Positions 1 through 9,179 of a DNA stretch of 64,000 nucleotides are shown here, in pieces. The first letter of the stretch is position 1. Each line of letters starts with the position of its first letter. The position numbers were made by a program, and so were the translations under genes. Below the pieces are notes generated by a model. That model saw only the letters and a list, made by a program, of their open reading frames with translations. It ran no database searches and was not told the DNA's origin. The stretch is from Streptomyces tuirus (lineage in GTDB: Bacteria; Actinomycetota; Actinomycetes; Streptomycetales; Streptomycetaceae), in NCBI RefSeq assembly GCF_014701095.1, contig NZ_AP023439.1, positions 3,708,001-3,772,000 on the forward strand, in the 5' to 3' direction.

Positions 1-20
1 AGCCGCGGGCGCGGGGTGTC

Positions 21-1094
21 TCAGAGGGACACCCCGCGCGCCGACAGCCACGACACCGGGTTGACCGCCGAGCCCGACTCCGGTGTGACCCTGGCCTCGA
101 AGTGCAGGTGTGGCCCTGTGGAGTTGCCCGTGGTGCCCGACTGGCCGATCCACTGCCCGGGGCTGACGCCCTCCCCCTGGTCGACCGCCACGGAAGCCAG
201 ATGGGCGTACTGCGTGTAGTAGCCGCCTGCGTGCTTGAGCACGATCTCCATGCCGAAGGGACCGCCGCAGGACACCTTCACGACCCGGCCCGCGCCCACC
301 GCCCGCACCGGAGTGCCGATCGGTACCGCGAAGTCCTGCCCGGTGTGCCGGTTCGACCACCGCGCACCGCCACTGCCGTAGGACGCCGACAGCTCGTACG
401 TCTCCACCGGCGCGACCCAGTCGCCGTCGGTGAAGCCCGTCACCGGCTGATCCAGCCGGACGGCCCCGCGGCACGCCCCGGCGGCGACCGCCGCGTCCGC
501 CCGCCCCTGGAGCTCCGAGCGGGCCGTCTCCAGCTTCTGCTCGATGTCCGCCTTCAGAGCGGCGAGTTGGATGTTGCGCTTCTCCAGCACCTCCCACTGG
601 GCCGCGGCCCTGGCCTCGTCCGCCGCGAGCCGCGCCTCGGCCCGCTTGTTCTTGGAGATCGCGTTGTTCACGGCGAGATCCGCCTGCGAGAAGGCGTGCT
701 GACCTCGCATCAGGCCCTCGGGACTGTCGGCCAGGATCATGTGGGCGGCCACCGGCAGACCACCGCTGCTGCGGTACTGCGCCCGCGCGATCCGGCCCAG
801 ATCCTCGTGCAGGTCGGCGATGTGCCGCCGCTGCGCGTCCAGGAGGGCCTCCGCGCGCTGGGCTTCCGCCCGCTGCTCGTCGGCTTCCTTGCGGCCGGCC
901 TCGTACTGCTGCGTCGCCACCGCGGCTTCCTCGTACAGCCGCATGACCTCGGCACTGAGGCCGGTGGCGGGGCCGCCGCCGGTGCCGGTGTCGCTCCCGG
1001 GGTCCTTGCCCGCCGCCGTCGGCCGGGCCGCGAGCACGGCCAGCGCACACAGCAAAACCGGAACGAGCAGCCGATGACGGCGATATGAGCGCAT
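21..1094 (-). CDS. Secreted M23-family (LytM-type) murein endopeptidase with coiled-coil
   Basis: The 357-aa product starts with a basic stretch and a hydrophobic segment (about residues 9-28), which fits a signal peptide. Residues about 50-200 are Ala/Glu/Gln/Arg-rich and predicted coiled coil, as in EnvC-like and RipA-like wall hydrolases. The C-terminal domain (about 225-350) has the M23 zinc motif: His250 and Asp254 in HTGQD, His298, and His329-x-His331 in HLHFE, so it should be an active peptidoglycan peptidase outside the membrane. It is complete at its C terminus, with the stop at position 21. Its physiological target is not evident from context, because the next gene upstream is the cyd operon about 340 bases away. 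Confidence 0.88.
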   Translation of the reverse strand: MRSYRRHRLLVPVLLCALAVLAARPTAAGKDPGSDTGTGGGPATGLSAEVMRLYEEAAVATQQYEAGRKEADEQRAEAQRAEALLDAQRRHIADLHEDLGRIARAQYRSSGGLPVAAHMILADSPEGLMRGQHAFSQADLAVNNAISKNKRAEARLAADEARAAAQWEVLEKRNIQLAALKADIEQKLETARSELQGRADAAVAAGACRGAVRLDQPVTGFTDGDWVAPVETYELSASYGSGGARWSNRHTGQDFAVPIGTPVRAVGAGRVVKVSCGGPFGMEIVLKHAGGYYTQYAHLASVAVDQGEGVSPGQWIGQSGTTGNSTGPHLHFEARVTPESGSAVNPVSWLSARGVSL

Positions 1095-1435
1095 GTCAGC
1101 GATCGTCGCCCAGCACTGCCGACCCGGTCCTGTTCACGTCGTACGCCCGGGGGACCGGCTGCGCCGAACGGCCCAGTGCGCGCCGATGCCGGCAGTCGGC
1201 CGGGGATGCGGAGACCGAGGGCAGCCGAGGGTGCCGAGACCGAGGGCATCCGAAGTCGAGGCACCTGAGCCAAGACGCTGGGGTAGAGGGCGCGCGGTCG
1301 TCAGGCGCCGGGGCGGAGAGCGCCGACGTCGCGCACAGGGGTCGGGGGCGGCCACGCCACGCACCGGGGCCTAGGGCCTACCGCGCCACACGCCGAGGCC
1401 GAGGGCGCCGACGTCAGGGTGCCGAGGCCAAGGGC
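1095..1435. repeat. Gene-free spacer with imperfect GC-rich repeats
   Basis: No credible gene is seen between the peptidase start and the cydCD stop. The stretch from about 1205 to 1440 is made of imperfect copies of a motif like gccgag(a/g)ccgagggc. A 14-base direct repeat, gggcctaccgcgcc, occurs at about 1374 and again across the cydCD stop codon at about 1432. This suggests local slippage or duplication of the cydCD 3' end. The promoter of the peptidase gene should lie at the left edge, but no convincing boxes were found. Confidence 0.45.
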
Positions 1436-4400
1436 CTACCGCGCCCCCACCAGCGCCTCCGCCGCCGACTCCCGCTCCGCCATCCCCCGCAGCGGTCCGT
1501 CCGCCGCCAGCAGCTCGGCGTACGGTCCGCGCTGCACCACCCGTCCCTCGTCCAGCACGATCACCTCGTCGACCGCTTCGAGGCCCGCCAGCCGGTGCGT
1601 GATGAGCAGCGTCGTCCGGCCCGTGGTGGCGGCCAGCAGATCTGCGGTGAGCGCGTCGGCGGTCGGCAGGTCGAGGTGCTCGGCGGGCTCGTCCAGCACC
1701 AGGACGGGGAAGTCGGCGAGCAGCGCCCGGGCCAGCGCCAGCCGCTGCCGCTGCCCTCCCGACAGCCGCGCCCCGTGCTCGCCGACGAGCGTGTCGAGCC
1801 CGTCGGGCAGGCTGTCGGCCCAGTCCAGCAGCCGGGCGCGTTCGAGCGCGGCGCGCAGGTGTTCTTCGCCGGCGTCCTTCCGGGCGAGCAGCAGGTTCTC
1901 GCGCAGCGAGCTGTCGAAGAGGTGCGCGTCCTGCGCACAGAGCCCGACGAGGCGCCGCACGTCGTCACCGCGCAGCCCGTACGCGTCCACGCCCGCGAGC
2001 GTGTACGAGCCCCCCTGGGCATCCAGGAAGCGCAGCAGCACCTGCGCCAGCGTGGTCTTGCCGGAACCGGAAGGGCCGACCACGGCGATCCGGCGGCCCT
2101 CCTCGAGGGTCAGGTCGAGCCCGGCGAGCGCGTCCCGGTCCTGCCCGGCGTGCCGGGCGGTCAGCCCCGTGAGGACAAGCGGGAACGGCGACGCGGGCGC
2201 CTGCTGGGGCCGCTCCGGCTCCCGCACGGGCTCCGGGGCGTCCAGCACGTCGTAGACCCGCTCCGCGCTCCGGCGCACGCGCTGCCGGTACTGCACGGCG
2301 AGCGGCAGCCCGAGCACCGCCTCGAAGGCGGCGAGCGGGGTGAGGACGACGACGGCCATGGTCACGCCGTCGAGCCGTCCGGCGGCGACCGCCTGCGCGC
2401 CGACCAGGGCGGCGGCCGTGACGGTCAGTCCGGAGATCAGCGCGGTGAGGCCGTCGCCCAGGGCCGTGGCGGTGGCGGCGCGCGAGGCGATCCGGGTGAG
2501 TACCCCGTCCGCCTCGCGCGTCCGGGCGGTCCGCGCGGGCAGCGCGCCGGCGACGGTCAGTTCCGCGGTGCCGGTGAGGAGATCGGCCACCCGCGTCGCG
2601 AGCACGCCACGGGCGGGCGCCAGCCTGTGTTCGGCACGCCGGGCCACCGCGCCGGTGATCAGCGGCACGCCGGCCCCCGCCGCCAGGAGCCCGGCCGCGA
2701 GCACCGCCCCGGCCTCGGGCAGCAGCCATGCCGTGAAGCCGACCGACGCGGCCGACACGGCGACGGCCGCCCCGGCGGGCAGCAGCCACCGCAGCCAGTA
2801 GTCCTGCAGCGCGTCCACGTCCGCGACCAGCCTGGAGAGCAGATCACCCCGGCGGACCCGGCGCAGCCCGGCCGGCGCCAGCCGCTCCAGCCTGCGGAAC
2901 ACCGCGACCCGGGTGTCCGCCAGCATCCGCAGCACGGCGTCGTGCGACACCAGCCGCTCGGCGTACCGGAAGACGGCGCGCCCGATCCCGAACGCCCGCG
3001 TCGCGGTGACGGCCATCATCAGATACAGCACGGGCGGGTGCTGTGAGGCCCGCGAGATCAGCCACCCGGACGTGGCCATGAGCCCCACGGCGCTCCCCAG
3101 GGCGAGGCTCCCGAGCAGCAGCGCGAGTCCCAGACGCCCGCGCCGGGCACCGGACATGGCGCGGACGCGTGCGAGGACATCGCCTGAAGCCGCCTCGTCG
3201 ACAGGCTCGTCCGGGACGCGCACCTGGACCTCATGGGACCGCGTTCCAGCCCCCCGGGCCACGGCCGGTGCCGCAGACAGGGCAGCGGCGGTCTCGGGCT
3301 CCTCCAGCCGCACCACCCGGTCCGCAATCTCCAGCAGCGCCGGGCGGTGCACCACCAGCAGGACCGTCCGTCCGGCCGCGAGGCGCCGTACCGCGGTCAC
3401 GACCTCGGCCTCGGTGGCCCCGTCCAGCGCCGCTGTGGGCTCGTCGAGCAGCAGCACGGGCCGGTCCGCGAGGAACGCCCTGGCCAGCGCGAGCCGCTGC
3501 CGCTGCCCGGCGGACAGGCCTGCGCCGTCCTCGCCGAGCGCGGTGTCCACGCCCTCGGGCAGCGCGTCGACGAAGTCCAGTGCCCCGGCGTCCCGCAGCG
3601 CCCGCCGTACCGAGTGGTCGTCTGCGCCGGGCCGCGCCAGGCGTACGTTCTCGGCGATCGTGCCGGCGTACAGATGCGGGCGCTGCGGCACCCACGCGAT
3701 CCGGGAGTGCCACTGCTGAAGGTCGGCGTCGGCGAGGTCGACGTCCCCGACCCGCACCCGCCCCGCGGCCGGTCGCACGAACCCCAGCAGGACGCTCAGC
3801 AGCGTCGACTTGCCGGCGCCGCTCGGCCCCACCAGCGCGACCGTCTCCCCGGGCTCGACATCGAAAGACACGTTCGAGACGGCGTCCGCCGACCGCCCCG
3901 GGTACCGGACGGTCACGTCCTCGAACGACAGCGCACCCTCCGGTACGGCCGCGGAGCCGGACGCCGGGACGGGCGTCTGAAGAACCTCGAAGACCTCCTC
4001 GGCGGCGGCGAGCCCCTCCGCCGCCGCGTGGTACTGCGCCCCGACCTGACGCAACGGCAGATACGCCTCGGGCGCGAGGACCAGGATGACGAGGCCGGTG
4101 TACAGGTCCATCTCGCCGTGCACCAGCCGCATGCCGATCGTCACGGCGACCAGCGCCACCGAGATCGTCGCGAGCAGTTCCAGGGCGAAGGAGGAGATGA
4201 AGGCGATCCGCAGCGTCCGCATGGTCGCCTGCCGGTATGCGCCGGTGATGCGTCGGATGGACTCGGCCTGCGCCTTGGCCCGCCCGAAGACCTTCAGCGT
4301 GGGCAGCCCGGCGACGACGTCCAGGAAGTGCCCGGACAGCCGCGACAGCAACCGCCACTGACGGTCCATCCGGGACTGGGTCGCCCAGCCGATCAGCACC

Positions 4401-4924
4401 ATGAAGACCGGGATGAGCGGCAGGGTGCCCACGATGATGGCGGCGGAGACCCAGTCCTCGGTGACGATCCGCGCCAGGACCGCCACCGGCACGACCACCG
4501 CGAGACCCAACTGCGGCAGATACCGCGAGAAGTAGTCGTCGAGGGCGTCGACTCCCCGGGTGGCCAGGGCGACCAGCGAACCGGTCCGCTGTCCGCTCAG
4601 CCAGCCCGGCCCCAGCTCGGCGGAACGCTCCAGCAGCCGCCCCCGCAGCTCGGACTTCACGGCTGCGCCGGCCCGGTGCGCGGCGAGCTCGGTGAGCCAG
4701 CCCACCAGCGCCCGTCCGACCGCGACGGCGGCCAACAGCAGCAGGGGAGTGCCGAGGTCGGACACCGCCATGCGGTGCTGGAACGCACCGACCACCACCT
4801 CGGCGATGAGCATCGCCTGGGCGATGACCAGCCCCGCCCCTACGGCCCCGAGGGCCACGACCGCCACCAGGAAGACCCGGGTGGCACGGGCGTACCGGAG
4901 CAGACGCGGATCGATTGGTTTCAC
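1436..4924 (-). CDS. cydCD: Fused CydDC ABC exporter required for cytochrome bd assembly
   Basis: This single polypeptide of about 1162 aa holds two complete ABC exporter halves, CydD-like then CydC-like. Each half has a six-helix membrane domain and an ATPase. The first Walker A (GPSGAGKST) is near residue 366 and the second (GPSGSGKTT) near residue 950, and both have LSxGQRQR signatures. In E. coli the two halves are separate proteins exporting cysteine/glutathione and supporting heme insertion into cytochrome bd; the fusion is usual in actinobacteria. The gene follows cydB closely in the same operon. An upstream GTG at 4933 is in frame, but the GAGGTG ribosome-binding sequence overlaps it. 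The GTG at 4924, inside parS, is better spaced and was chosen. Confidence 0.93.
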   Translation of the reverse strand: MKPIDPRLLRYARATRVFLVAVVALGAVGAGLVIAQAMLIAEVVVGAFQHRMAVSDLGTPLLLLAAVAVGRALVGWLTELAAHRAGAAVKSELRGRLLERSAELGPGWLSGQRTGSLVALATRGVDALDDYFSRYLPQLGLAVVVPVAVLARIVTEDWVSAAIIVGTLPLIPVFMVLIGWATQSRMDRQWRLLSRLSGHFLDVVAGLPTLKVFGRAKAQAESIRRITGAYRQATMRTLRIAFISSFALELLATISVALVAVTIGMRLVHGEMDLYTGLVILVLAPEAYLPLRQVGAQYHAAAEGLAAAEEVFEVLQTPVPASGSAAVPEGALSFEDVTVRYPGRSADAVSNVSFDVEPGETVALVGPSGAGKSTLLSVLLGFVRPAAGRVRVGDVDLADADLQQWHSRIAWVPQRPHLYAGTIAENVRLARPGADDHSVRRALRDAGALDFVDALPEGVDTALGEDGAGLSAGQRQRLALARAFLADRPVLLLDEPTAALDGATEAEVVTAVRRLAAGRTVLLVVHRPALLEIADRVVRLEEPETAAALSAAPAVARGAGTRSHEVQVRVPDEPVDEAASGDVLARVRAMSGARRGRLGLALLLGSLALGSAVGLMATSGWLISRASQHPPVLYLMMAVTATRAFGIGRAVFRYAERLVSHDAVLRMLADTRVAVFRRLERLAPAGLRRVRRGDLLSRLVADVDALQDYWLRWLLPAGAAVAVSAASVGFTAWLLPEAGAVLAAGLLAAGAGVPLITGAVARRAEHRLAPARGVLATRVADLLTGTAELTVAGALPARTARTREADGVLTRIASRAATATALGDGLTALISGLTVTAAALVGAQAVAAGRLDGVTMAVVVLTPLAAFEAVLGLPLAVQYRQRVRRSAERVYDVLDAPEPVREPERPQQAPASPFPLVLTGLTARHAGQDRDALAGLDLTLEEGRRIAVVGPSGSGKTTLAQVLLRFLDAQGGSYTLAGVDAYGLRGDDVRRLVGLCAQDAHLFDSSLRENLLLARKDAGEEHLRAALERARLLDWADSLPDGLDTLVGEHGARLSGGQRQRLALARALLADFPVLVLDEPAEHLDLPTADALTADLLAATTGRTTLLITHRLAGLEAVDEVIVLDEGRVVQRGPYAELLAADGPLRGMAERESAAEALVGAR

Positions 4925-4931
4925 GTGAAAC
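4918..4931. promoter_or_regulatory. parS centromere site (perfect), at the cydCD start
   Basis: Perfect GTTTCACGTGAAAC, the Streptomyces ParB-binding consensus. It overlaps the candidate GTG start codons of cydCD, so in this gene the centromere site is also the translation start. Confidence 0.95.
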
Positions 4932-4936
4932 ACACC

Positions 4937-5941
4937 TCAGTGCACGGTCTCGGCGATGTGCTGCGTGCCGATCCGCTTGCGGAACACCCAGTACGTCCAG
5001 CCCTGGTAGAGCAGGACGACCGGGGTGGCGATCCCGGCACACCAGGTCATGATCTTCAGCGTGTACGGGCTGGACGAGGCGTTGGTGACCGTCAGGCTCC
5101 AGTCCGGGTTCAGCGTCGACGGCATGACGTTCGGGAAGAGCGTCAGGAAGAGCATCGCCACCGCGGCCACGATGGTGAGTCCCGACAGGGCGAACGCCCA
5201 GCCCTCACGCCCGGCCCGGGCCGCGACCAGGGCCACGAGGAGCGATACCACGGCCACGACCATCGCCACGAGCGACACACCGTCGCCCCGGTCGGACTGC
5301 GTCCACAGCAGGAAGGTGAGCGCCAGCAGGGCGGTCACCAGCCCGACGCGCAGCGCCAGCTTCCGCGCCCGCTCCCGGATCTCCCCGACGGTCTTGAGCC
5401 CGACGAACACCGTCCCGTGGAAGGTGAACAGCGACAGCGTGACCAGACCGCCCAGCAGCGCGTACGGGTTGAGCAGGTCCAGGACGCCGCCGGCGTAGTT
5501 GAAGTCCTGGTCGATCTTCACGCCCCGCACGATGTTGGCGAAGGCCACACCCCACAGGAACGCGGGCAGCAGCGAGGCCCAGAAGATCGCCGTCTCCCAG
5601 TTGCGCTGCCACTTCTCCTCGGGCCGCTTGACCCGGTACTCGAAGGCCACACCCCGGACGATCAGACAGACCAGGATGAGCAGCAGGGGCAGGTAGAACC
5701 CGGAGAAGAGCGTCGCGTACCACTCGGGGAAGGCGGCGAAGGTCGCGCCGCCCGCCGAGAGCAGCCACACCTCGTTGCCGTCCCAGACGGGGCCGATGGT
5801 GTTGATCAGCACCCGCTTCTCGGGCCGGTTGCGGGCGAGCAGCTTCGTGAGCACACCGACTCCGAAGTCGAAGCCCTCCAGGAAGAAGTAGCCGGTCCAC
5901 AGGACGGCGATCAGGACGAACCAGATGTCGTGCAGTTCCAT
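4937..5941 (-). CDS. cydB: Cytochrome bd ubiquinol/menaquinol oxidase subunit II
   Basis: The 334-aa multi-helix membrane protein begins MELHDIWFVLIAVLWTGYF and has the CydB N-terminal signature with the conserved EGFDFGVG stretch. Subunit II pairs with CydA to form the high-affinity terminal oxidase that reduces oxygen at low concentration in the cytoplasmic membrane. The gene lies 20 bases downstream of cydA and just upstream of cydCD, so the three should be one transcript. The length is normal for the family. Confidence 0.96.
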   Translation of the reverse strand: MELHDIWFVLIAVLWTGYFFLEGFDFGVGVLTKLLARNRPEKRVLINTIGPVWDGNEVWLLSAGGATFAAFPEWYATLFSGFYLPLLLILVCLIVRGVAFEYRVKRPEEKWQRNWETAIFWASLLPAFLWGVAFANIVRGVKIDQDFNYAGGVLDLLNPYALLGGLVTLSLFTFHGTVFVGLKTVGEIRERARKLALRVGLVTALLALTFLLWTQSDRGDGVSLVAMVVAVVSLLVALVAARAGREGWAFALSGLTIVAAVAMLFLTLFPNVMPSTLNPDWSLTVTNASSSPYTLKIMTWCAGIATPVVLLYQGWTYWVFRKRIGTQHIAETVH

Positions 5942-5961
5942 GACTGTGCAGCTCCCTCGGC

Positions 5962-7470
5962 CTAGTACGAGAAGGCCATCGGCTTGTCGGCGTCACGGGA
6001 GTCGCCGCCGATCTTCGTGGGCGGGTTGAGGTCGGCCTCGGTGAGCTCCGGCGGGCCCGCCTTGACGTACTTGACCAGCAGCTTGACCTCGATCACGGCG
6101 AGAATTGCGTACAGCGTGGTGAAGACGACCATCGACGTGATGACCTCGGCCGTGGAGACACCGGGGGAGACCGCGTCACGTGTCTGGAAGAGGCCGTAGA
6201 CGACCCACGGCTGGCGGCCCATCTCGGTGAAGATCCAGCCCCAGGAGCTGGCGATCAGCGGGAAGCCCAGGGTGAGGATCGCGATGCGCCAGTACCACTT
6301 GGTGAGGGTCGGCCCGAGCGCCTTCTTGGGCAGCAGCACCAGATGCGGCACCTCGTCGTCGCCCACCCTCAGGTGCCGCGGCAGCATGAACTTCTTGCGG
6401 GTCAGCCACAGTCCGGCCAGGCCGATGGCGAACGACGTCATACCGAAGCCGATCATCCACCGGAAGCCCCAGTAGGCCACGGGGATGTTGGGCCGGTAGT
6501 CACCGGGCCCGTACTTCTCCTGCTCGGCCTTGTTGACGTCGTTGATGCCGGGCACGTACGAGGTGAAGTCGTCCTTCGCGAGGAAGGACAGCAGGCCGGG
6601 GATCTCGATGGCGACCTTGTTGTGGCCCTTGTCGACGTCGCCGACGGCGAAGACCGAGAAGGGGGCCGGCTTCTCGCCGTCCCACAGCGCCTCGGCCGCG
6701 GCCATCTTCATCGGCTGCTGCTGGTACATGATCTTGCCGAGCACGTCGCCACTGATCGCGGTGAGGAGGCCGCCGATGACGACGGTGACGAGGCCCAGCC
6801 GCAGCGAGGTCTTCATCACGGGGACGTGCTTCTTGCGGACCAGGTGGAAGGCGGCGATGCCGACCATGAAGGCGCCGCCGGTCAGGAAGGCCGCGGTGAG
6901 CGTGTGGAAGACCTGGGCGAGCGCGGTGTTCTGGGTGAGCACCAGCCAGAAGTCGGTGAGCTCGGCCCGGCCCTTCGCCTCGTTGATCTTGTAGCCCACC
7001 GGGTGCTGCATCCAGGAGTTGGCCGCGAGGATGAAGTAGGCCGACAGGATCGTGCCGATCGAGACCATCCATATACAGGCCAGATGGATCTTCTTCGGCA
7101 GCTTGTCCCAGCCGAAGATCCACAGACCGATGAAGGTCGACTCGAAGAAGAACGCGATCAGGGCCTCGAAGGCCAGCGGCGCACCGAAGACGTCACCCAC
7201 GAAGCGCGAGTAGTCCGACCAGTTCATGCCGAACTGGAACTCCTGCACGATGCCGGTGACCACGCCCATCGCGATGTTGATCAGGAAGAGCTTGCCCCAG
7301 AACTTCGTCGCCCGGAGGTACTTCTCCTTCTCCGTCCGCACCCAGGCCGTCTGCAGACCAGCCGTCAGCGCGGCCAGCGAGATCGTCAGGGGGACGAACA
7401 GAAAGTGGTAGACGGTGGTGATGCCGAACTGCCATCGCGCCAGGGTCTCCGGCGCCAGAGCCAGGTCCAC
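5962..7470 (-). CDS. cydA: Cytochrome bd oxidase subunit I
   Basis: The 502-aa protein carries the heme-binding residues expected for CydA by alignment with E. coli: His22, His189 and Met339, with Glu102 and Glu110 in the FEALIAFFFE helix and Glu416 in GWIFTEMGRQPW. The quinol loop is of the short type. It starts with GTG at 7470 behind AAGGAG at 7-base spacing. It heads the operon cydA-cydB-cydCD. A Rex operator lies 22 bases before the start codon, so expression should rise when NADH/NAD+ is high, that is under oxygen limitation. This matches the known Rex control of cydABCD in S. coelicolor. Confidence 0.97.
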   Translation of the reverse strand: MDLALAPETLARWQFGITTVYHFLFVPLTISLAALTAGLQTAWVRTEKEKYLRATKFWGKLFLINIAMGVVTGIVQEFQFGMNWSDYSRFVGDVFGAPLAFEALIAFFFESTFIGLWIFGWDKLPKKIHLACIWMVSIGTILSAYFILAANSWMQHPVGYKINEAKGRAELTDFWLVLTQNTALAQVFHTLTAAFLTGGAFMVGIAAFHLVRKKHVPVMKTSLRLGLVTVVIGGLLTAISGDVLGKIMYQQQPMKMAAAEALWDGEKPAPFSVFAVGDVDKGHNKVAIEIPGLLSFLAKDDFTSYVPGINDVNKAEQEKYGPGDYRPNIPVAYWGFRWMIGFGMTSFAIGLAGLWLTRKKFMLPRHLRVGDDEVPHLVLLPKKALGPTLTKWYWRIAILTLGFPLIASSWGWIFTEMGRQPWVVYGLFQTRDAVSPGVSTAEVITSMVVFTTLYAILAVIEVKLLVKYVKAGPPELTEADLNPPTKIGGDSRDADKPMAFSY

Positions 7471-7492
7471 GTCGCCGCTCCTTACCTACGCT

Positions 7493-7508
7493 TGTGAAAG
7501 CGTTCACA
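7493..7508. promoter_or_regulatory. Rex operator of the cyd operon
   Basis: TGTGAAAGCGTTCACA differs from the known S. coelicolor Rex consensus TGTGAACGCGTTCACA at one base. It lies between the cydA start codon and a CATAAT-like -10 element (minus strand, 7519-7524), so bound Rex would sit at or just after the transcription start. A further TGTGAA half-site abuts it on the minus strand. Confidence 0.9.
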
Positions 7509-7594
7509 TTCACAAGCCATTATGCAGCACGCACTTTCGAGCCCTGGAGGGGGTCCCCTGTCTCCCCCGTCACAACCGACCTCTTGGCCCCAAC

Positions 7595-7611
7595 TTCAAC
7601 ATATTGTTGAA
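7595..7611. promoter_or_regulatory. 17-bp inverted repeat before the cyclophilin-like gene (putative operator)
   Basis: TTCAACATATTGTTGAA is a perfect inverted repeat (7-bp arms, TAT centre) ending 8 bases before the start codon at 7620. The sequence is AT-rich, unlike its surroundings. Its form resembles operators of GntR/FadR-type repressors, but no such regulator is encoded nearby and the binding protein is unknown. Confidence 0.5.
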
Positions 7612-7619
7612 TCGACGGC

Positions 7620-8012
7620 ATGCAGGCACCGACATCGGTACAGATACGGATCTCCTGGCCCGCGGGCCATCTCGACGCATGGCTCGACGACACCCCGACT
7701 AGTCAGGCCCTGATCAAGGCACTGCCCCTCGTCTCCACCGCACGCACCTGGGGCGAGGAGGTGTACTTCGACACGGGGGTGTCGGTTTCACGTGAAACAG
7801 GCTCCCGGGAGGTCGTCGAGCCGGGCACCGTCGCCTTCTGGACCGACGGCGACGCCCTCGCCCTCCCCTACGGACCCACGCCGATCTCCCGGGGCGACGA
7901 GTGCCGCCTCGCCGGCCCGTGCAATGTCCTGGGCCGCCTCGACGGCGACCCGGGCCTGCTCGCCACCGTGCGGGACGGCGACCCCGTACGCGTGGAACTC
8001 CTGGACGCCTGA
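7620..8012 (+). CDS. Cyclophilin-like (TM1367/DUF369-type) protein with in-frame parS
   Basis: The 130-aa protein resembles the small cyclophilin-like beta-barrel family represented by TM1367. Visible features are TRTWGEEVYFDTG, then EPGTVAFWTDGDALALPYGPTP, a typical core motif of that family. The biochemical function of the family is not established. Residues about 55-60 (VSRET) are encoded by a perfect parS site, so the centromere site is part of the coding sequence, probably in a surface loop. The gene stands alone, is divergent from cydA and convergent with the aminotransferase. The ATG at 7620 is the only suitable start. No strong ribosome-binding sequence is seen, and a putative operator sits just upstream. 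Confidence 0.72.
   Translation: MQAPTSVQIRISWPAGHLDAWLDDTPTSQALIKALPLVSTARTWGEEVYFDTGVSVSRETGSREVVEPGTVAFWTDGDALALPYGPTPISRGDECRLAGPCNVLGRLDGDPGLLATVRDGDPVRVELLDA
7785..7798. promoter_or_regulatory. parS centromere site (perfect), inside the cyclophilin-like gene
   Basis: Perfect GTTTCACGTGAAAC, read in the host gene as Val-Ser-Arg-Glu-Thr. Confidence 0.95.
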
Positions 8013-8099
8013 CCTGGCCCGCAAGGCCCTACGGCTGTTTGCGGAGCGTCACCGCACCCGCACCCCGCCTCTCGCAGAGCCCCACCGCTCCACTGAGGA

Positions 8100-9179
8100 C
8101 TACAGCTCCCTGCGGAACCCTTCCGACACCTTCAGGAAGATGTCGTTCGCCTCGGCCTCCCCGACCGTCACCCGCACACCCTCGCCCGGGAACGGCCGAA
8201 CCACCACACCCGCCTGCTCGCACGCCTGCGCGAACGCGACCGTGCGCTCCCCCAGCCGCAGCCACACGAAGTTGGCCTGGGTATCGGGCACCGTCCACCC
8301 CTGTGAGCGCAGTCCCTCGACCACGCGGATGCGCTCGCACACCAGGGAGCCGACCCGGCCGAACAGTTCGTCCTCGGCCCGCAGTGAGGCGATCGCCGCC
8401 TCCTGCGCGAGCTGGCTCACGCCGAACGGCACCGCCGTCTTGCGCAGCGCCGCGGCCACCGGCTCGTGGGCGATGGCGAAACCGACGCGCAGGCCCGCGA
8501 GGCCGTACGCCTTGGAGAACGTCCGCAGAACGCAGACGTTGGGCCGCTCGCGGTAGATCTCACGGCCGTCCGGCACCTCGAGGTCGCGGATGAATTCGCG
8601 GTAGGCCTCGTCGAGGACCACCAGCACATCGCTCGGCACCCGGTCGAGGAAGCGCTCCAGCTCCGCCCGCCGCACCACCGTGCCGGTCGGGTTGTTGGGG
8701 TTGCAGACGAAGATCAGGCGCGTGCGGTCGGTGATCGCGTCAGCCATCGCGTCGAGGTCGTGCACCTCCCCGGCCGTCAGCGGCACCTGGACCGACGTCG
8801 CGCCGCTGATCTGCGTGATGATCGGGTACGCCTCGAAGGACCGCCAGGCGTACATGACCTCGTCGCCGGGGCCCGCGGTGGCCTGGATCAGCTGCTGGGC
8901 GACACCGACCGAACCGGTGCCGGTGGCTAGGTGAGAGAGGGGGACTCCGAACCGTTCGGACAGCTCGCTCATCAGCCCGGTGCAGGCCATGTCCGGGTAG
9001 CGGTTGAAGGTGTCGGCCGCCGCCGTCACGCTCTCCATCACGCCCGGCAGCGGCGGATACGGGTTCTCGTTGGAGGACAGCTTGTAGGCCACCGGACCAC
9101 CTGCCGCGGCGGGCTTGCCCGGCTTGTAGGTGGGAATCCCCTCCAGCTCGGCGCGCAGCTTGGGGCTCGTCTCGCTCAC
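8100..9179 (-). CDS. HisC-family PLP aminotransferase (histidinol-phosphate/phenylalanine type)
   Basis: The 359-aa fold-type I aminotransferase has the PLP lysine in [14 protein letters not shown] and the CNPNNPTGT motif. It transfers amino groups between an imidazole- or phenyl-containing substrate and 2-oxoglutarate. Being outside a his operon, it is most likely the second HisC-like copy that actinobacteria use for phenylalanine synthesis. That assignment is inferred from context, and histidinol phosphate remains possible. The GTG at 9179 is chosen because GAGGAGG precedes it at good spacing; an in-frame upstream start at 9230 lacks one. Its promoter lies in the divergent spacer shared with the LacI-type gene. 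Confidence 0.88.
   Translation of the reverse strand: MSETSPKLRAELEGIPTYKPGKPAAAGGPVAYKLSSNENPYPPLPGVMESVTAAADTFNRYPDMACTGLMSELSERFGVPLSHLATGTGSVGVAQQLIQATAGPGDEVMYAWRSFEAYPIITQISGATSVQVPLTAGEVHDLDAMADAITDRTRLIFVCNPNNPTGTVVRRAELERFLDRVPSDVLVVLDEAYREFIRDLEVPDGREIYRERPNVCVLRTFSKAYGLAGLRVGFAIAHEPVAAALRKTAVPFGVSQLAQEAAIASLRAEDELFGRVGSLVCERIRVVEGLRSQGWTVPDTQANFVWLRLGERTVAFAQACEQAGVVVRPFPGEGVRVTVGEAEANDIFLKVSEGFRREL

Noticed and set aside
1095..1435. c-di-AMP (ydaO-type) riboswitch upstream of the M23 peptidase
   Set aside because: Such riboswitches often precede wall-hydrolase genes in Streptomyces, but the conserved core was not found; the stretch is imperfect repeats.
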